Source of the DNA: Fasciolopsis buskii | Taxonomy: Eukaryota; Platyhelminthes; Trematoda; Plagiorchiida; Fasciolidae | Direction: 5' to 3' | DNA length: 64,000 nt | NCBI GenBank assembly: GCA_008360955.1 | Contig: LUCM01003804.1 | Span: forward strand, 216,957-280,956 | Shown here: positions 50,456 through 61,900 of the stretch, piece after piece | Numbering within the stretch: the first letter of the stretch is position 1 | Layout of the letters: each line of letters opens with the position of its first letter | Notes under the pieces: generated by a model | Told to the model about the DNA's origin: nothing | Seen by the model: only the letters and a program-made list of their open reading frames with translations | Database searches by the model: none | Made by a program: the position numbers and the translations under genes

Positions 50456-50571
50456 ATATATATATATATTTAGAGTTGAGAAGGCGTACACTGAGTTAAT
50501 ACGCTTATCGTGACGTTTCGATCCAAACTAGGACTCGTTGTCAAACATATATATATATATATATATATATA
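50456..50571 (-). repeat. AT-microsatellite-bounded segment with hammerhead-like motif
   Basis: Two AT runs (50,456-50,469 and 50,547-50,571) enclose about 77 bp. On the minus strand these read TTGACAACGAGTCC, loop TAGTTT, GGATCGAAACGTC (GAAAC at 50,515-50,519; stem II strands 50,531-50,534 and 50,521-50,524). A GCGTA/TACGC hairpin follows. The CTGANGA block is interrupted by extra bases, so a functional ribozyme is unlikely. The AT-run context recalls the arms of the Penelope-like element at 17.7-19.3 kb, but the sequence between the AT runs is not the same. Confidence 0.45.
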
Positions 50572-50579
50572 AATTCCAA

Positions 50580-53500
50580 GCAACGGTGTTTGGATTAAGG
50601 AACCATCGCTAGGAATGGACAGAGCGGGAAAGTAAAATGCTGTGTAATCAGCATAAATACGGTAACTCCGTGTAATGATTTCATATGCAACCCCTCTGGA
50701 TTTGAGTAACATTAGCACATTTGCCCTTTATTGCATTCATTTTGTGCTGTAATTCGTGTTTCATTTATATTCACGATACTTGTTTTTGTTCACTCGGCCG
50801 ACTTGTCCAGTTAACCAGATATGGATGCCCCATTTCTGTCCGCGGCCGGGATTTTCCAGTAAGCATCCTTAAAATTTCCTATTCCCCGACCGAAATGGGT
50901 CGGCTGAGAAAATTGGAGAAATATTCGGGAAAAAGCAAAGCCTAGTTGAACACGTGTGAGGCGGGGGAAGTAAGATCACTATTTTGCTGACTACTTTTGG
51001 AAGTTTGTTTGCTCGGTCACTAAGGGCCTGACACTTGCACAGGTATCTACACCTTTAAAATATAAAAACTTTACGAAAACTGCACTGCTTACTGTTCAGA
51101 CGACACGGTTTTATCGGCTACAATAAAAGAGATGCAAAATATCCCTGAGTTTAGTTTGGCGATCATTTGGAACAGGAAATTGATTCCAGTTTTATAGATA
51201 CAATTAACTTCCTCGAACTTGAACGAATTCTCCCATTACTTTCTAACCCTACTGTACATGGTATTCCATGAGGCCGTGACTAATAGATTGATTAAGTCCC
51301 TGCAGTTATCTCGTTGTTTTGGTAACCACGATTATGTGCTACCTAACTGCCACCAAATGACTCCCGTCAACTTAATATGCGAAATTGAACAAACCTGTTC
51401 TTTTGGTATTTTTAAAACGTGCAACTCTTGGGACCGCCGGTCTTTATGTGAAACACCAATGAAGATCTGCTTTCATTTTCTGGGGACATAGATCATTTTA
51501 GAGGTGATCTGGACCACTCGGAATTGCACTTAATTCCTGTCACTCAGCAAAGTTCGTTTGGTTTTCGTGGGGAAATAAGTCCTGAGAGTCGTAGTCTGAA
51601 CAACAGTACAAAGTAGAAAATACACATCGACCCGATTTCTCACGACATATTCAATGTCCCGGTTGATGACGCAATTTCCACGACAAGTCTGGCGGTCAGT
51701 GTTCAGCAAAAGAAGTAAACTACCATGTGGGGAGTATAGACAATTGCGAATCTACTTAAGCTGTAGTAGATGCTATCCGTACGTTGAGCTTGAGTTGTGC
51801 GATTACATTCTTCTGGTTCCAAGTTCAGTTTCTATTGTTCTTTATACTCCATTTGTATTAGGGGTATTCATTTCTGTTCATTCGGTTGGCCAACCTGACT
51901 ATGCATATTCAGATGACACTGTTCGATTCTGCACTTCTGTGTTATCGGTTATCTACCGGAATCCTTTGCTTTTGAGTTCGGTTCATGCTACCCGATTTCC
52001 TAGACTAAACTAGAGTGCGGTCTAAGAGGGTCTTGTCCACAGCCTTTCACCGAGGGGAGGGGTCAGCCATCAGGGTAGCAGGAATATTTGGGGTCCGGTA
52101 ATGCACCGTGGTCCGGGGACTGACTGCTAAGTTTTGTATGAGGCCAGACATCCAGGGTGCCTAGTTCGTCTCTGAGCCACACCCCAAATGAGGTATACGT
52201 TATAAGCTGTCCGTTTCTGGCTTAGAAGAAGGGTTAATCCAAAAACCAGTCTGTGCCCGCAAAATTCAATGGGGACACCTTAACGAAAAGGTTTTGGGTA
52301 GGACTTCTTAAGGTGAGGTCGATTGATACTTACGGTCATTTGCAGATATCTCTAGGGGCCTTTAGGGTAGGTATCTACCTCTAAGCCTGAGAGATTATCC
52401 AGAGTACATAATCAGCGCCCGAAAGATCCAAGGATTCCCGAAGATACAAACATATTAATACCAGTAGTAATAGCAGAATCAGAACAGAGTTCGGTACAAA
52501 GCATACTGAAAATCTGATGCGCCTTGTGCATTGTAACACGAGAAGTTCAACACGACTTATTCAAAAGAGCGGGCAAGTTATGCGCATGCTGAATGTCATA
52601 CGTAACCTTCTACAAGACTTTTCAATGACTTGAAACACCAATCTTGAAACAGATTACGCGTGAAAACCAGAACAGTAATAATTTGCCAACTATTTCCATT
52701 GTGCAGATGTTTTCCGATCGCCTTTTCAGCTTTAATGAGATATTTTAAAAAATTTCCGAAAGTGAACCGCGTTCACTGAAATGGATTTGAAAGTTCAGCG
52801 CACTCAGAGGTGCGCTTTTTCAGTCGCAAGTTAAGCATTAGCTAACCTCCAGTTTTGGAATCTCAGAAAGACAACACCTAGAAAACAGTAGTACAAAATT
52901 GGGCTGGTTGTATACGATCGAAGTTTTGAACTGTGATGTCACGGGATCAGAGCTTTCCTAATCCCATCGTCATTATTGTAAAAAGCACTTCCCATCAGAA
53001 AGATTATACGATAAGTTGTACGTGAATGGATGAAACGCAACCATGTCAGCAGCCGTTGGACGTGACAAATAACCAGGCGGTATTCAACCCAGATGAAGCT
53101 CCTATGTCTATGGCCTCTAGTAATGAGTTAGGCATTTCATGCTGGAAATTATTGTATAATTAGCAATGACAATGAATTTCTGAAATATCATGGTAGTTGT
53201 GGCCAGCAAATGATGGAGACCGATAGGAGGATGAAAGATATAAGAATGAGTGATTTCGAGGCTCATAGCTCGGTCGCTATTTTACAGCCGAACAATCATG
53301 TGAATCATGCCACTTCTGACATTCACCTCGGTCTACGACAAACGGCTGATTTTTACCTCACTCTCACGCTTGTATTCGGTCGGAGTCTTGATTCGTGAGT
53401 CATTCGTTCAGTCCATTCGAGATTTACCAGCCTGGTCTGATTTTTGATTGGTGGATCACTCAAAATCCTTTCTCCACGCTGGTTCAGAGCTACGGCTGAA

Positions 53501-54165
53501 CGAAACCCGACAGAAGAGATCTTCCGGAAGATCCAATCTGACTGAAATCCAACCACATTCGTACTCGTCAGCTCCACGACTGACTATGCTACAAAATTTC
53601 GCCTTAGGCTACAGCACTACAAGTTGCTCGGAGATATTTCTAATTTGGCCCTAGGAAGGTATGCAGCACACTGTTCTAACAGATTTGGAGTTCCTGACGA
53701 TCCGAGAGATAGCCTTCGGGAATAAAACTTCGACAGTGTTTTTAGTACAATGGAATTTACGAACTCACCACCAGCTGATGGGAGGATGATTTGCTGATTC
53801 CCATTTCAAGGGAACCACTGAACTTGCAAAGCAAGCGATTTGTGAAACAGGTTTACTCTCTGTTACATATTCGTGAGTGCGACAATCCCGATATCATTTT
53901 GGATCGAACGATAGCTGTAAGATAACTCTGATGACATTTTCATTTTGCGAATGTGTGTTTCAAGATTTTGTTGTAGAGACTGTCGTTCTAGTTCTGTTGT
54001 CATTCTCGTTCGCTATACGGGTCATTCCTTTGATCAGGTCCCATTTTTACACGCAATTCCATATCACCGCATTTTATTTCCACCAGTAATCTCGGCAAAT
54101 TTATATATTTGGTGAGCAGATTTCATAAAATTTGTCTTGCATAGTAAATTGTAACTATCTTTTTC
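50580..54165. other. No gene seen
   Basis: Includes the GC-richer block at 52.0-52.4 kb. The frame at 51,654-52,013 (119 codons) ends just as that block begins and shows no known domain. Confidence 0.55.
52015..52440. other. GC-richer non-coding block, possible transposon fragment
   Basis: This block is visibly richer in G and C than its flanks and dense in words such as CCGAGGGGAGGGG, GGGGTCCGG and GGGGCCTTTAGGG. It has no long frame, no pol III boxes and no terminal repeats that I could find. An untranslated part of a non-LTR retrotransposon is one possibility; not shown. Confidence 0.3.
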
Positions 54166-54170
54166 ATTTT

Positions 54171-54310
54171 ATTTATTCACAAAACCACAATACACACCAT
54201 TTTTAGGAGGGGGGTTGCATCCGGCAGAAGGTTGTCAGGTGAAGTTAGGGATTCGAACCCGTCACCTTCAGGTTGAAACGCCATGGTGTTGACTGCTTGA
54301 CTACTTCCGG
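54171..54310 (-). mobile_element. tRNA-derived SINE, second family, copy 2
   Basis: The minus-strand head runs from GGAAGTAGTCAAGCAGTC through GGCGTTTCAACCTGAAGG to a canonical B box GGGTTCGAATCCC (about 54,249-54,262). GAAGT and ACTTC can pair as part of an acceptor-like stem. The body has TGACAACCTTCTGCCGG, then a C-run (CCCCCCTCCTAAAAATG) and GTGTATTGTGGTTTT before an A-rich end near 54,171. It is the best partner of the 12.4-kb copy. Confidence 0.7.
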
Positions 54311-55454
54311 ATCGATGTCAGCAGCCATAATCTGTGGAAAGTGAGAGGTATTGACAAAATTCACATCATGTTGCCACAAACAGTTCACGCACAGTTCACG
54401 CTCGTTTATGCTATAAATTGTCGGAAAACACGTTTGTTTCACTCGAGTTTAGAGATGGCAGTACAATCCGGGACTATCAAATGATAGCCGAAGGTTAATA
54501 AACGACAGAAGAACATGTAAAATGTACCTTTGGTAAACATGAACTTTTCTAACGCATTTCTTGAATGCGACTTTCATTCTGCATGGCCATAAATTTGGTG
54601 CCGAATGAATTACTCCAAGAGGGAGATCAAAATGACTCCTAATTCGCTGACATCAATTTCCAGTACAGTCAGCGGGCGAAATCATGGAACCGGTGAACAT
54701 GTACTGTCATACAACGAAGTTGTCACTGCCCAGATTGATCCTGTACTAATCGAACTAGTCGATCGATTACCCAACCTAGCTTGAGGTGCTCGGTATTAGG
54801 TAGAAAGCTCCCTGGGCTCACGGAAGTCGACCTCATGACACCTCCACGGCCGAACACATTTTGGAAACAAAGGATGATGTATCAATCACTTTCAGCCTAA
54901 TATTCTTCTTCAAAGAGGAATAACGAAACCCACCCATACTTCATCTGATGGAGAAAAAAGACGAACAACATGACTATGAGGTTCACAACACGTCAGATTC
55001 GTGAATAAATGAAATTCAGATTTATTTGCAGAGAAGAGTACTATGTGCTCAGGAGATGGGAAATGATTAGTGGGACCGTTCTCCCTGATGAATATATGAT
55101 GTCTACATATAATTGTTCACTTTCCAACGACATCATGATCTCCATTTCTTTAGTTTCTACGTTGGATCCACTTCCATCGAGTTCCTTTATATCCAGGACT
55201 CGGATGTCTATGGGCCCTAATTAATGACCAGACCACCAGGTACGACAGCCGAGGACCGGAAATTTTCACATTCATCATGCAAGCAGAATGGCTTATCTCG
55301 TCATTTTCTATTCCGCAGTCACTTCGTTCCTTATTTGCCTTTCCGAGCGTAACCCGGAAATTTCCATTGCATCAATTTTGTTCATCGGTTTGTGAACAAA
55401 TCGAGCTATTTCCAACTGACCATCCCCGTCATTCAGTGTCACAGCTTTGTGATC

Positions 55455-55585
55455 GATCGTGCTCAAGTGGTCAATGTCGTGGCATTTCAGCTTCACTAGT
55501 TCGAATCCTCTAAGGGCCAGTCAACTTCCTCGCTTAGCCGTACTCTTTTGGCAGCAACCCCTTTCATGGAAATGATCTACACACT
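55455..55585 (+). mobile_element. tRNA-derived SINE, second family, copy 4
   Basis: Plus-strand copy with an A-box region GTGCTCAAGTGGTCAATG (from 55,459), GTGGCATTTCAGCTTCAC, and a B box AGTTCGAATCC (55,498-55,508). Downstream, TTTTGGCAGCAACCCCTTTC then GGAAATGATCTACA (to about 55,585) follow the body order of the other copies. It is more diverged and in the opposite orientation to the copy 1.1 kb upstream. Confidence 0.5.
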
Positions 55586-55707
55586 AGTTTCATTAAAAAA
55601 CTGAAAGCTATGGGTTTTCACGCAAGCTCTGTCTATATATCCAGTTCCACATCAATTTTTTCGTCCGCATCACGCTAGCGAAATTCAAAGCTAATTCCCA
55701 AGCAGCA

Positions 55708-55763
55708 GTCACACAAACACAAACACAAACACACACACATGCACACACACACACACACTTGCG
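55708..55763. repeat. CA-rich microsatellite
   Basis: Runs of CACAAA giving way to pure CA with ATG and TTG interruptions. A similar, more broken CA-rich stretch lies at about 55,930-55,970. Confidence 0.9.
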
Positions 55764-55979
55764 CACCCTTTCTCCGTGATTGTGAACGACAGTTACTATT
55801 ATATTTATTCTTGATCTCTGTTCGCCTCCGAATAATCCTAACCAAACACGTGAATCCAGCTTTATGCTAACATCTTGTTCTCAGTTTTGAACGCAAAGGG
55901 CCGTAAAAACACCACAGAACATTGGAGGCTCACATACGCACACATGCACACAAACACATCTACACACGTACGCTTGAAT

Positions 55980-58900
55980 GTGCAACTCAAGACCACCCAG
56001 CAGGCTGGGTCCTAGCAATGCTGGTTCACATCATCATGATTAGATTTGGGGCTATCTTATTGAATTTGCTTTTTTGCTAACCTATGTGACCAATTTATTT
56101 GGACAATCCCAGCCCATATACATTCACACGGTAATCCCGATGTGACAGTGAATCATGCTGTCAAACTGTGCACTTTGAATTATTTGTGTGGAAGGAATCA
56201 GTGTTGTACATTGTTCACTCACGATCCAGTTCAAGGGAAATTGCGTATGGCTTTGTTTGTGAGGGGTCAATGTCGAGTACTGGCACAACTGTTATTAGTT
56301 AAAATGGGATTCGTAATCTCCAGCTATGTACTGAGATCATGTGATCATAGGGTGCAATGTGAAGAAAACACTACTGAGGCTACTGTGCCAAATGAACGAA
56401 TCGCATTCTACTGACTGGTGGTACAAATGAAATCCGAAGACCAATGTGATTATATGAATCGGTTATTGTTTGTACTAGCCAGGTTGTGGGCCTCATTTTT
56501 CAGTTCTTTCGAATACCACTGAACAACCTCAAAGTTAAGTTATTGCACTTAAAATCCTGGCCACAAGAAGCAAAACTTATCGCATTCAGCAAGTCCATCG
56601 ATGACGAGTCAAGGTACGTAGCACTTAACCGCACGCAATTTTAAATGTTTGATTATCGTTGATTGCGTATGCATTACTACTGTTCTGATTGTTTGATTTG
56701 GTCAAACTTATTCTCACCGCAATTGTACTCGAAATCGGCAAGTGAATTCGTGTTGGAAAGTCTGGTAATGGAGAAGGTGAGTAAGCAAACACGAGAATAC
56801 TCTCAATGCTCCAGACAATTTTGTTTAGGTGTAGAGTAGATTTGTGGATCAAGTGAAATTGCACTGATTTCCTGGTCTCGCTTGGACTTTCGGTGATCGA
56901 TGGCTGATGCTCGATTCGACATCAAACGACAGGGGGTGTTTCCAACAAGTCTTCCATTGTTGGTCTCGTATACCTGCCATAAACGACAATTCTCACATGC
57001 AGATCTATTCGAACAATTCTGATGGATCTACTAAAAACCCTTAACATAATTACATATAAGCTTTTTTTGGACGGATTGTAATATCATCACAATACCCACT
57101 CATAGATGGAATGCAGTCGTTCACACACACACATATACACTCAAACTATAAATAACTAGCCAAGTAACATGTTCCTTGACCCTTTCAGGCCAATTGTGGG
57201 ACAACAGGACTTGGCATACGTTTCAGAGGTCTTTCGGAAAAACTTAATAACGAAATATACATGTCCTCCAGGTTAGTGCAACCTATCTACACTTTTCTCC
57301 TCCTCCCTGTCTCTCTCCTTTGCCCCGGTCTCTAGATTTTGACAACCGGCACATGATGCGAACCTCAAATTAGTTCGTCCGCGCCTAAAGCTTGCTAATA
57401 TGTGGAACCCATCGGTGCTGGCTGGCATGACCTGATGGGGTTAAGACTGGGCGAATAAAGACACAGGACGAGAGCGAATGATACGTGTCGCACTCATGAC
57501 AAGCTCCACGTAACCCCACTACTTTCATAAGGACATGACCGAGTTTGAACCATTAACGGCCCACAGATGATGATCGGTTTAACAAACGCAAATATTAACC
57601 GACGAAAATGGTAACTTGTAAAATATCGATACACGAGATCAGCCCAGTCGATTCCCTTTGATAGTTTATATGCACTTAAATTACCTGTACACACTGTTTG
57701 TTCGAATCTGTGCGAAATTCAGGGCTCATTGTCATTCATTCCTTTGCGTACATGTGTCCGTATTTTGGGGTTAAGTAGAGAAACGGAGATAAAAATACAC
57801 TGCCCTGTAATGATGTTAGTCAAATGTTCACATTGACGGTTTTTATTATCAAGCAAACGCTATATCATTGCCTTAGGAAAGCTTAACGTAAATCGTGTTC
57901 TCCTTGACTACCAGCCATCACAAAAAGACAAAACGTAACTTCGTAGTCGCTAATCGGTATCTACGACTCATTGCTTTTCTCCTACGTGGCTGTTTGCCAT
58001 CCAAAATGCAAGATCGATGTGTGACAGGATGACTGATGATACAATGCGGTAAAACACAAAACCAATGGGGCTTAAATCAACCAATCAACGTCAGCGACAT
58101 ACCAGTGCCGTTGGCTAAATTAGATTGGGAAATTGAGGCGCAAGGTGGGAAAATCGGCTAGGCCGTGGATTCAAACATTCGATTACTAAATGGGTTTTTT
58201 GTTAAAGCAACATTTCGTATGGAACTGACTTTGAGATTGTCGCCCCAAGGGGCTAGGAAAAGGATGATTACTGATTGACAGCTATTTTGACGGACGAACA
58301 AGAACCGAGACCGAGCAGACCTATTTTCGTTCTTTGACAGTGTACTATCGAATTTAAGGATTTCTTGAACACAGTGTCGGTGACTTCATTGGTGAATACT
58401 GAAGATGTCGAAAAGATTGCCAATTCCAGCTTGAAACCGCACTTCCAAGAAGCGTTGCTAGTCTTTCAGAATTTATCAAACGGATTTTCATGTCAGGTAC
58501 CGTGCAGACCTGAAAGTTCATTCAAACATATATATTCACCCGGATTTCTAACTAAGAGTAAAATCTGGCAATTATTTACATTTATGCCCATTGATATATT
58601 GCAGGTAGATCGATAACTTCAGATTTTTTTTATCGGAACAGCATTTGTTCTGGATTATGAATAAAATACAGTCGATGAGACGGTGATGTGGGCCGTGGGA
58701 ATTTGTTCAGTGAAGTGTAACTGTCATAAAATTTCTCGGATTTCGTTTGCTTTTGCTATAGTCTAATGTCAATTTGAGTGAATCAGACATATAAAGAAGT
58801 AAACTGTGAAGTAAAAGAAAAGGAATGTCAGATTAAAAACAATAAAAATAATGATTTTGCTAATGATATTACCAGTTTAATTGCAGGGTAGTTTAATGAC

Positions 58901-61900
58901 GAATGATACACACGGTGGAGGACGGCTGACCGTGACACTGAAACTTGAACTGTCATGGATACAACCATATAAAGTCTCAACGAGTCAAGCGAGAAAACGA
59001 GCCCCGTGAAAACGGACTAATCTTCATTACCAATAAGTGGAATTTCAATTAAAGTCCTCATATCCTATTTTGGAGTTGCGCATATTTGGATGTAACATTC
59101 ACCTGACTAATTGGTCACATGAGATGCATGCTTTAGCACTTTGGAAAAATTTGCACCGTTTATCTGTCAAAGTGATCATACAGTTAAACAACATTCCATG
59201 TTCTGTATTGAAGTGTTTACGTTATTGAATGTATGACTCACAAATATCTTACCTGATTCCACCGACTCACGGAAGTTGGAATTCACAAAAGCATTCATTT
59301 ATTTCCGTCAAACAGTGTGAAATGGTTCACCTTAATACCGAAACAATGGAGTGTATATGATTTTCTTTTCCCCATCTCGATCTAGTTCACAATAAGCATA
59401 GTTCTTCTACTGAAAGCATTTGAAGGCAGACGAAATAAATCCGATTACTTAAAGATTGTGAAATCATGGTATTCTATTTTACTGTTGGGGAGCTGTATAA
59501 ATTATATGCATCTTCAATGCTCGCAGAGTCATGTACCGTCCCGATCCAGTGGCCTTCTGCGAATGGTCTATTCAGACGGACAAGAACCTGATAGATCAGT
59601 GAATCTCAGGGATTCATATTTGATCCATAACCCTTCTGTTTTCGTCTCGATAGTAGATCAATCCTGGACAGGTGACGGGCTGTATCGTTAGACACGGGTT
59701 ACGACCCATGAAAACTTAACAGAGATCAATCGTAACAATCCCGAACAACGAAGACATGCGTTGTGGTAAGAGTACGTGTGTATTGTACCAGAGACGACCA
59801 AACATCGAAATTGATCAATAACGGTCAGTTCACACGATTGTTCGGAGGGGGAGCGTTTAGGGAACGGCTTTGCTAGTCGCCTTTTTCTGATGTTCGACGA
59901 GTTAGTGCCAATCTGGAATGAAAAAGAGTGAGATTCAGCAAACAACATTTGTGATACAGTTTGAATCTCGTAGCGCGCGCAAGTCTGTTTTCAGATCGAT
60001 CGGTCGTATTTCCATAGGACTGAGCCACGAGGTACAATATTAGCCGATTATTAATTTTGGATAAACTTGGAAAATTAGTTGTGATCAAATCAGCCACAAT
60101 TGGCGATTATTATTGTATGGAATAAAAGTTTTATTTCGAACTACTCGTGCAAGCAACACCTTAAAATCAATATTTCTAATCAGCAAGTATTCTAAACACC
60201 AGTACTGATGAAAGTTCATCCTTCGGATGAGTAGAACCTAGGCTTAATTTTGACATTGTCTTAGCGTTGGATTTTCAATAAGAACCAACAAGCGTGTTAG
60301 CAACCTCTACCAGATAATGCCGTCTAGACAACAATGCAAACTCGGGTTGAACTACTGCTAATCAAATACCCCGGCCGTTCAACAGTACGTCCGGTTTGGC
60401 TACCAACGGTTTATCGAACATCACCAGTACACAAATTAGTTCACGCCAGTCATCAGTAAAACCGCGGTTTATGTGGTGCATTGATTCGGAACAGCCACAC
60501 AATAGCCCCGTTATAGTTTTCAAGGATAAGTTGAACGAAATAAGTCAGCTTTCATTGGCTTCTGAGATCCTTTGGTATCGGATTGCTTTGATGAAATGGA
60601 AGTAAACGGGCGTCTTGAACAGCCATAGTTTGATTTTCCATTGACATCTCTCAAATTATGTTTATCAGACTGAATCGTATCGTGTGCAAATTATGCATTG
60701 CATTTTTTTAATGAACATTTAAATAGCACAATCTGTCTATCGTGAACCGACAGTGCCAACAATAACTCTCAGTTCATTGCACATATAATTAGGCAGCAAA
60801 AAATGAATACTGGTAGATCAAAAGAAAACTGAACCGAAAGATACCAGTCCAGGAACGAAATAAATACCGGTCACACTAGAGGCACACTGCCACCGTGTCC
60901 GCAGTCTACGTAAACGGGTTTCGGAAAGTCCAAACTACTATCAACTCAACTAATCATATGATCTTTGATGCGTTTGCACTAGATTCTTTCTTATTCCTCC
61001 GCTATGCCTCCAAGTTAGGGATGGTATTATTCAACCGGCTTGATACAAAATTCGTTTTCACTCCCCACCAGCAAGCCGAAAGCAGTTCGACTTTCACTTG
61101 TTATCCCTAGACTCCCCTGTACATACACTATTAGTTAAAATTCATGTCACCAGTACCTTAACGAAGAAACCACTGCATAGTAGAATAAACGCTTTGTAAA
61201 ATTATTGATTAGAATTAAATTGTTCTTTTCAAAATCCTACCTGATTGATGCCCAATCAGTTACGGCCTTCTGTACATCCCGGTCAGTGACCTGCTTTGTT
61301 CCAATAAATGAGACTCTGTACACATGGGAGCTAACCATCACCGAGTAAGGGAACGTCGACAAAGCGCATATGCGGATGTTCATGTTCATGTTCATGTGAT
61401 AGCCCAAATCGAGCAGCAGACCGATGAGCACGTTGGTGTGGGCAAGACAAAGAGTTGTGTAGCTTATTGTGCAAGGTCATAACACGGGCACTGTCTGCAA
61501 ACATCCATGTTGTGTGAATTGCGCGAGTTGGACCATGAGGTTAAACACGATGACCGCGAAGCCGGTCGTGTCGTTCCGGAGAAATTTTGTTCATCTATCC
61601 ATATGCGAAACATAATACTGAGAAGATAAACACGTATAACTTTGGAAAATCACGGTATTTATCCTTTAGAGAAACCGAAATGCCATGCACGTAAACATCC
61701 ATTAAATCAAATTTCTGTTCGAATTTCCAATCGATCCTTCCTCGTGTTGGTTAATTTCACTGTTTAGAGCACGGCTTTGTACAATGGGAACGCCCATCCT
61801 GAAATGACACTTAACCGTGACATTATGATTTAACAGCATGGACTTCTGTAAAATATGCCAGTCTATTCTAGGAGTTCTATAGTTTTGAAAGTTAGTGATT

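Noticed and set aside
59458..59691. 77-codon frame with a signal-peptide-like start (MKSWYSILLLGSC)
   Set aside because: A short hydrophobic start is common by chance, and nothing downstream supports a secreted protein.
61237..61431. 64-codon minus frame ending near a CAG/GTAGG donor-like site
   Set aside because: Upstream sequence in the same frame reads well but is interrupted by a stop; no family recognised.
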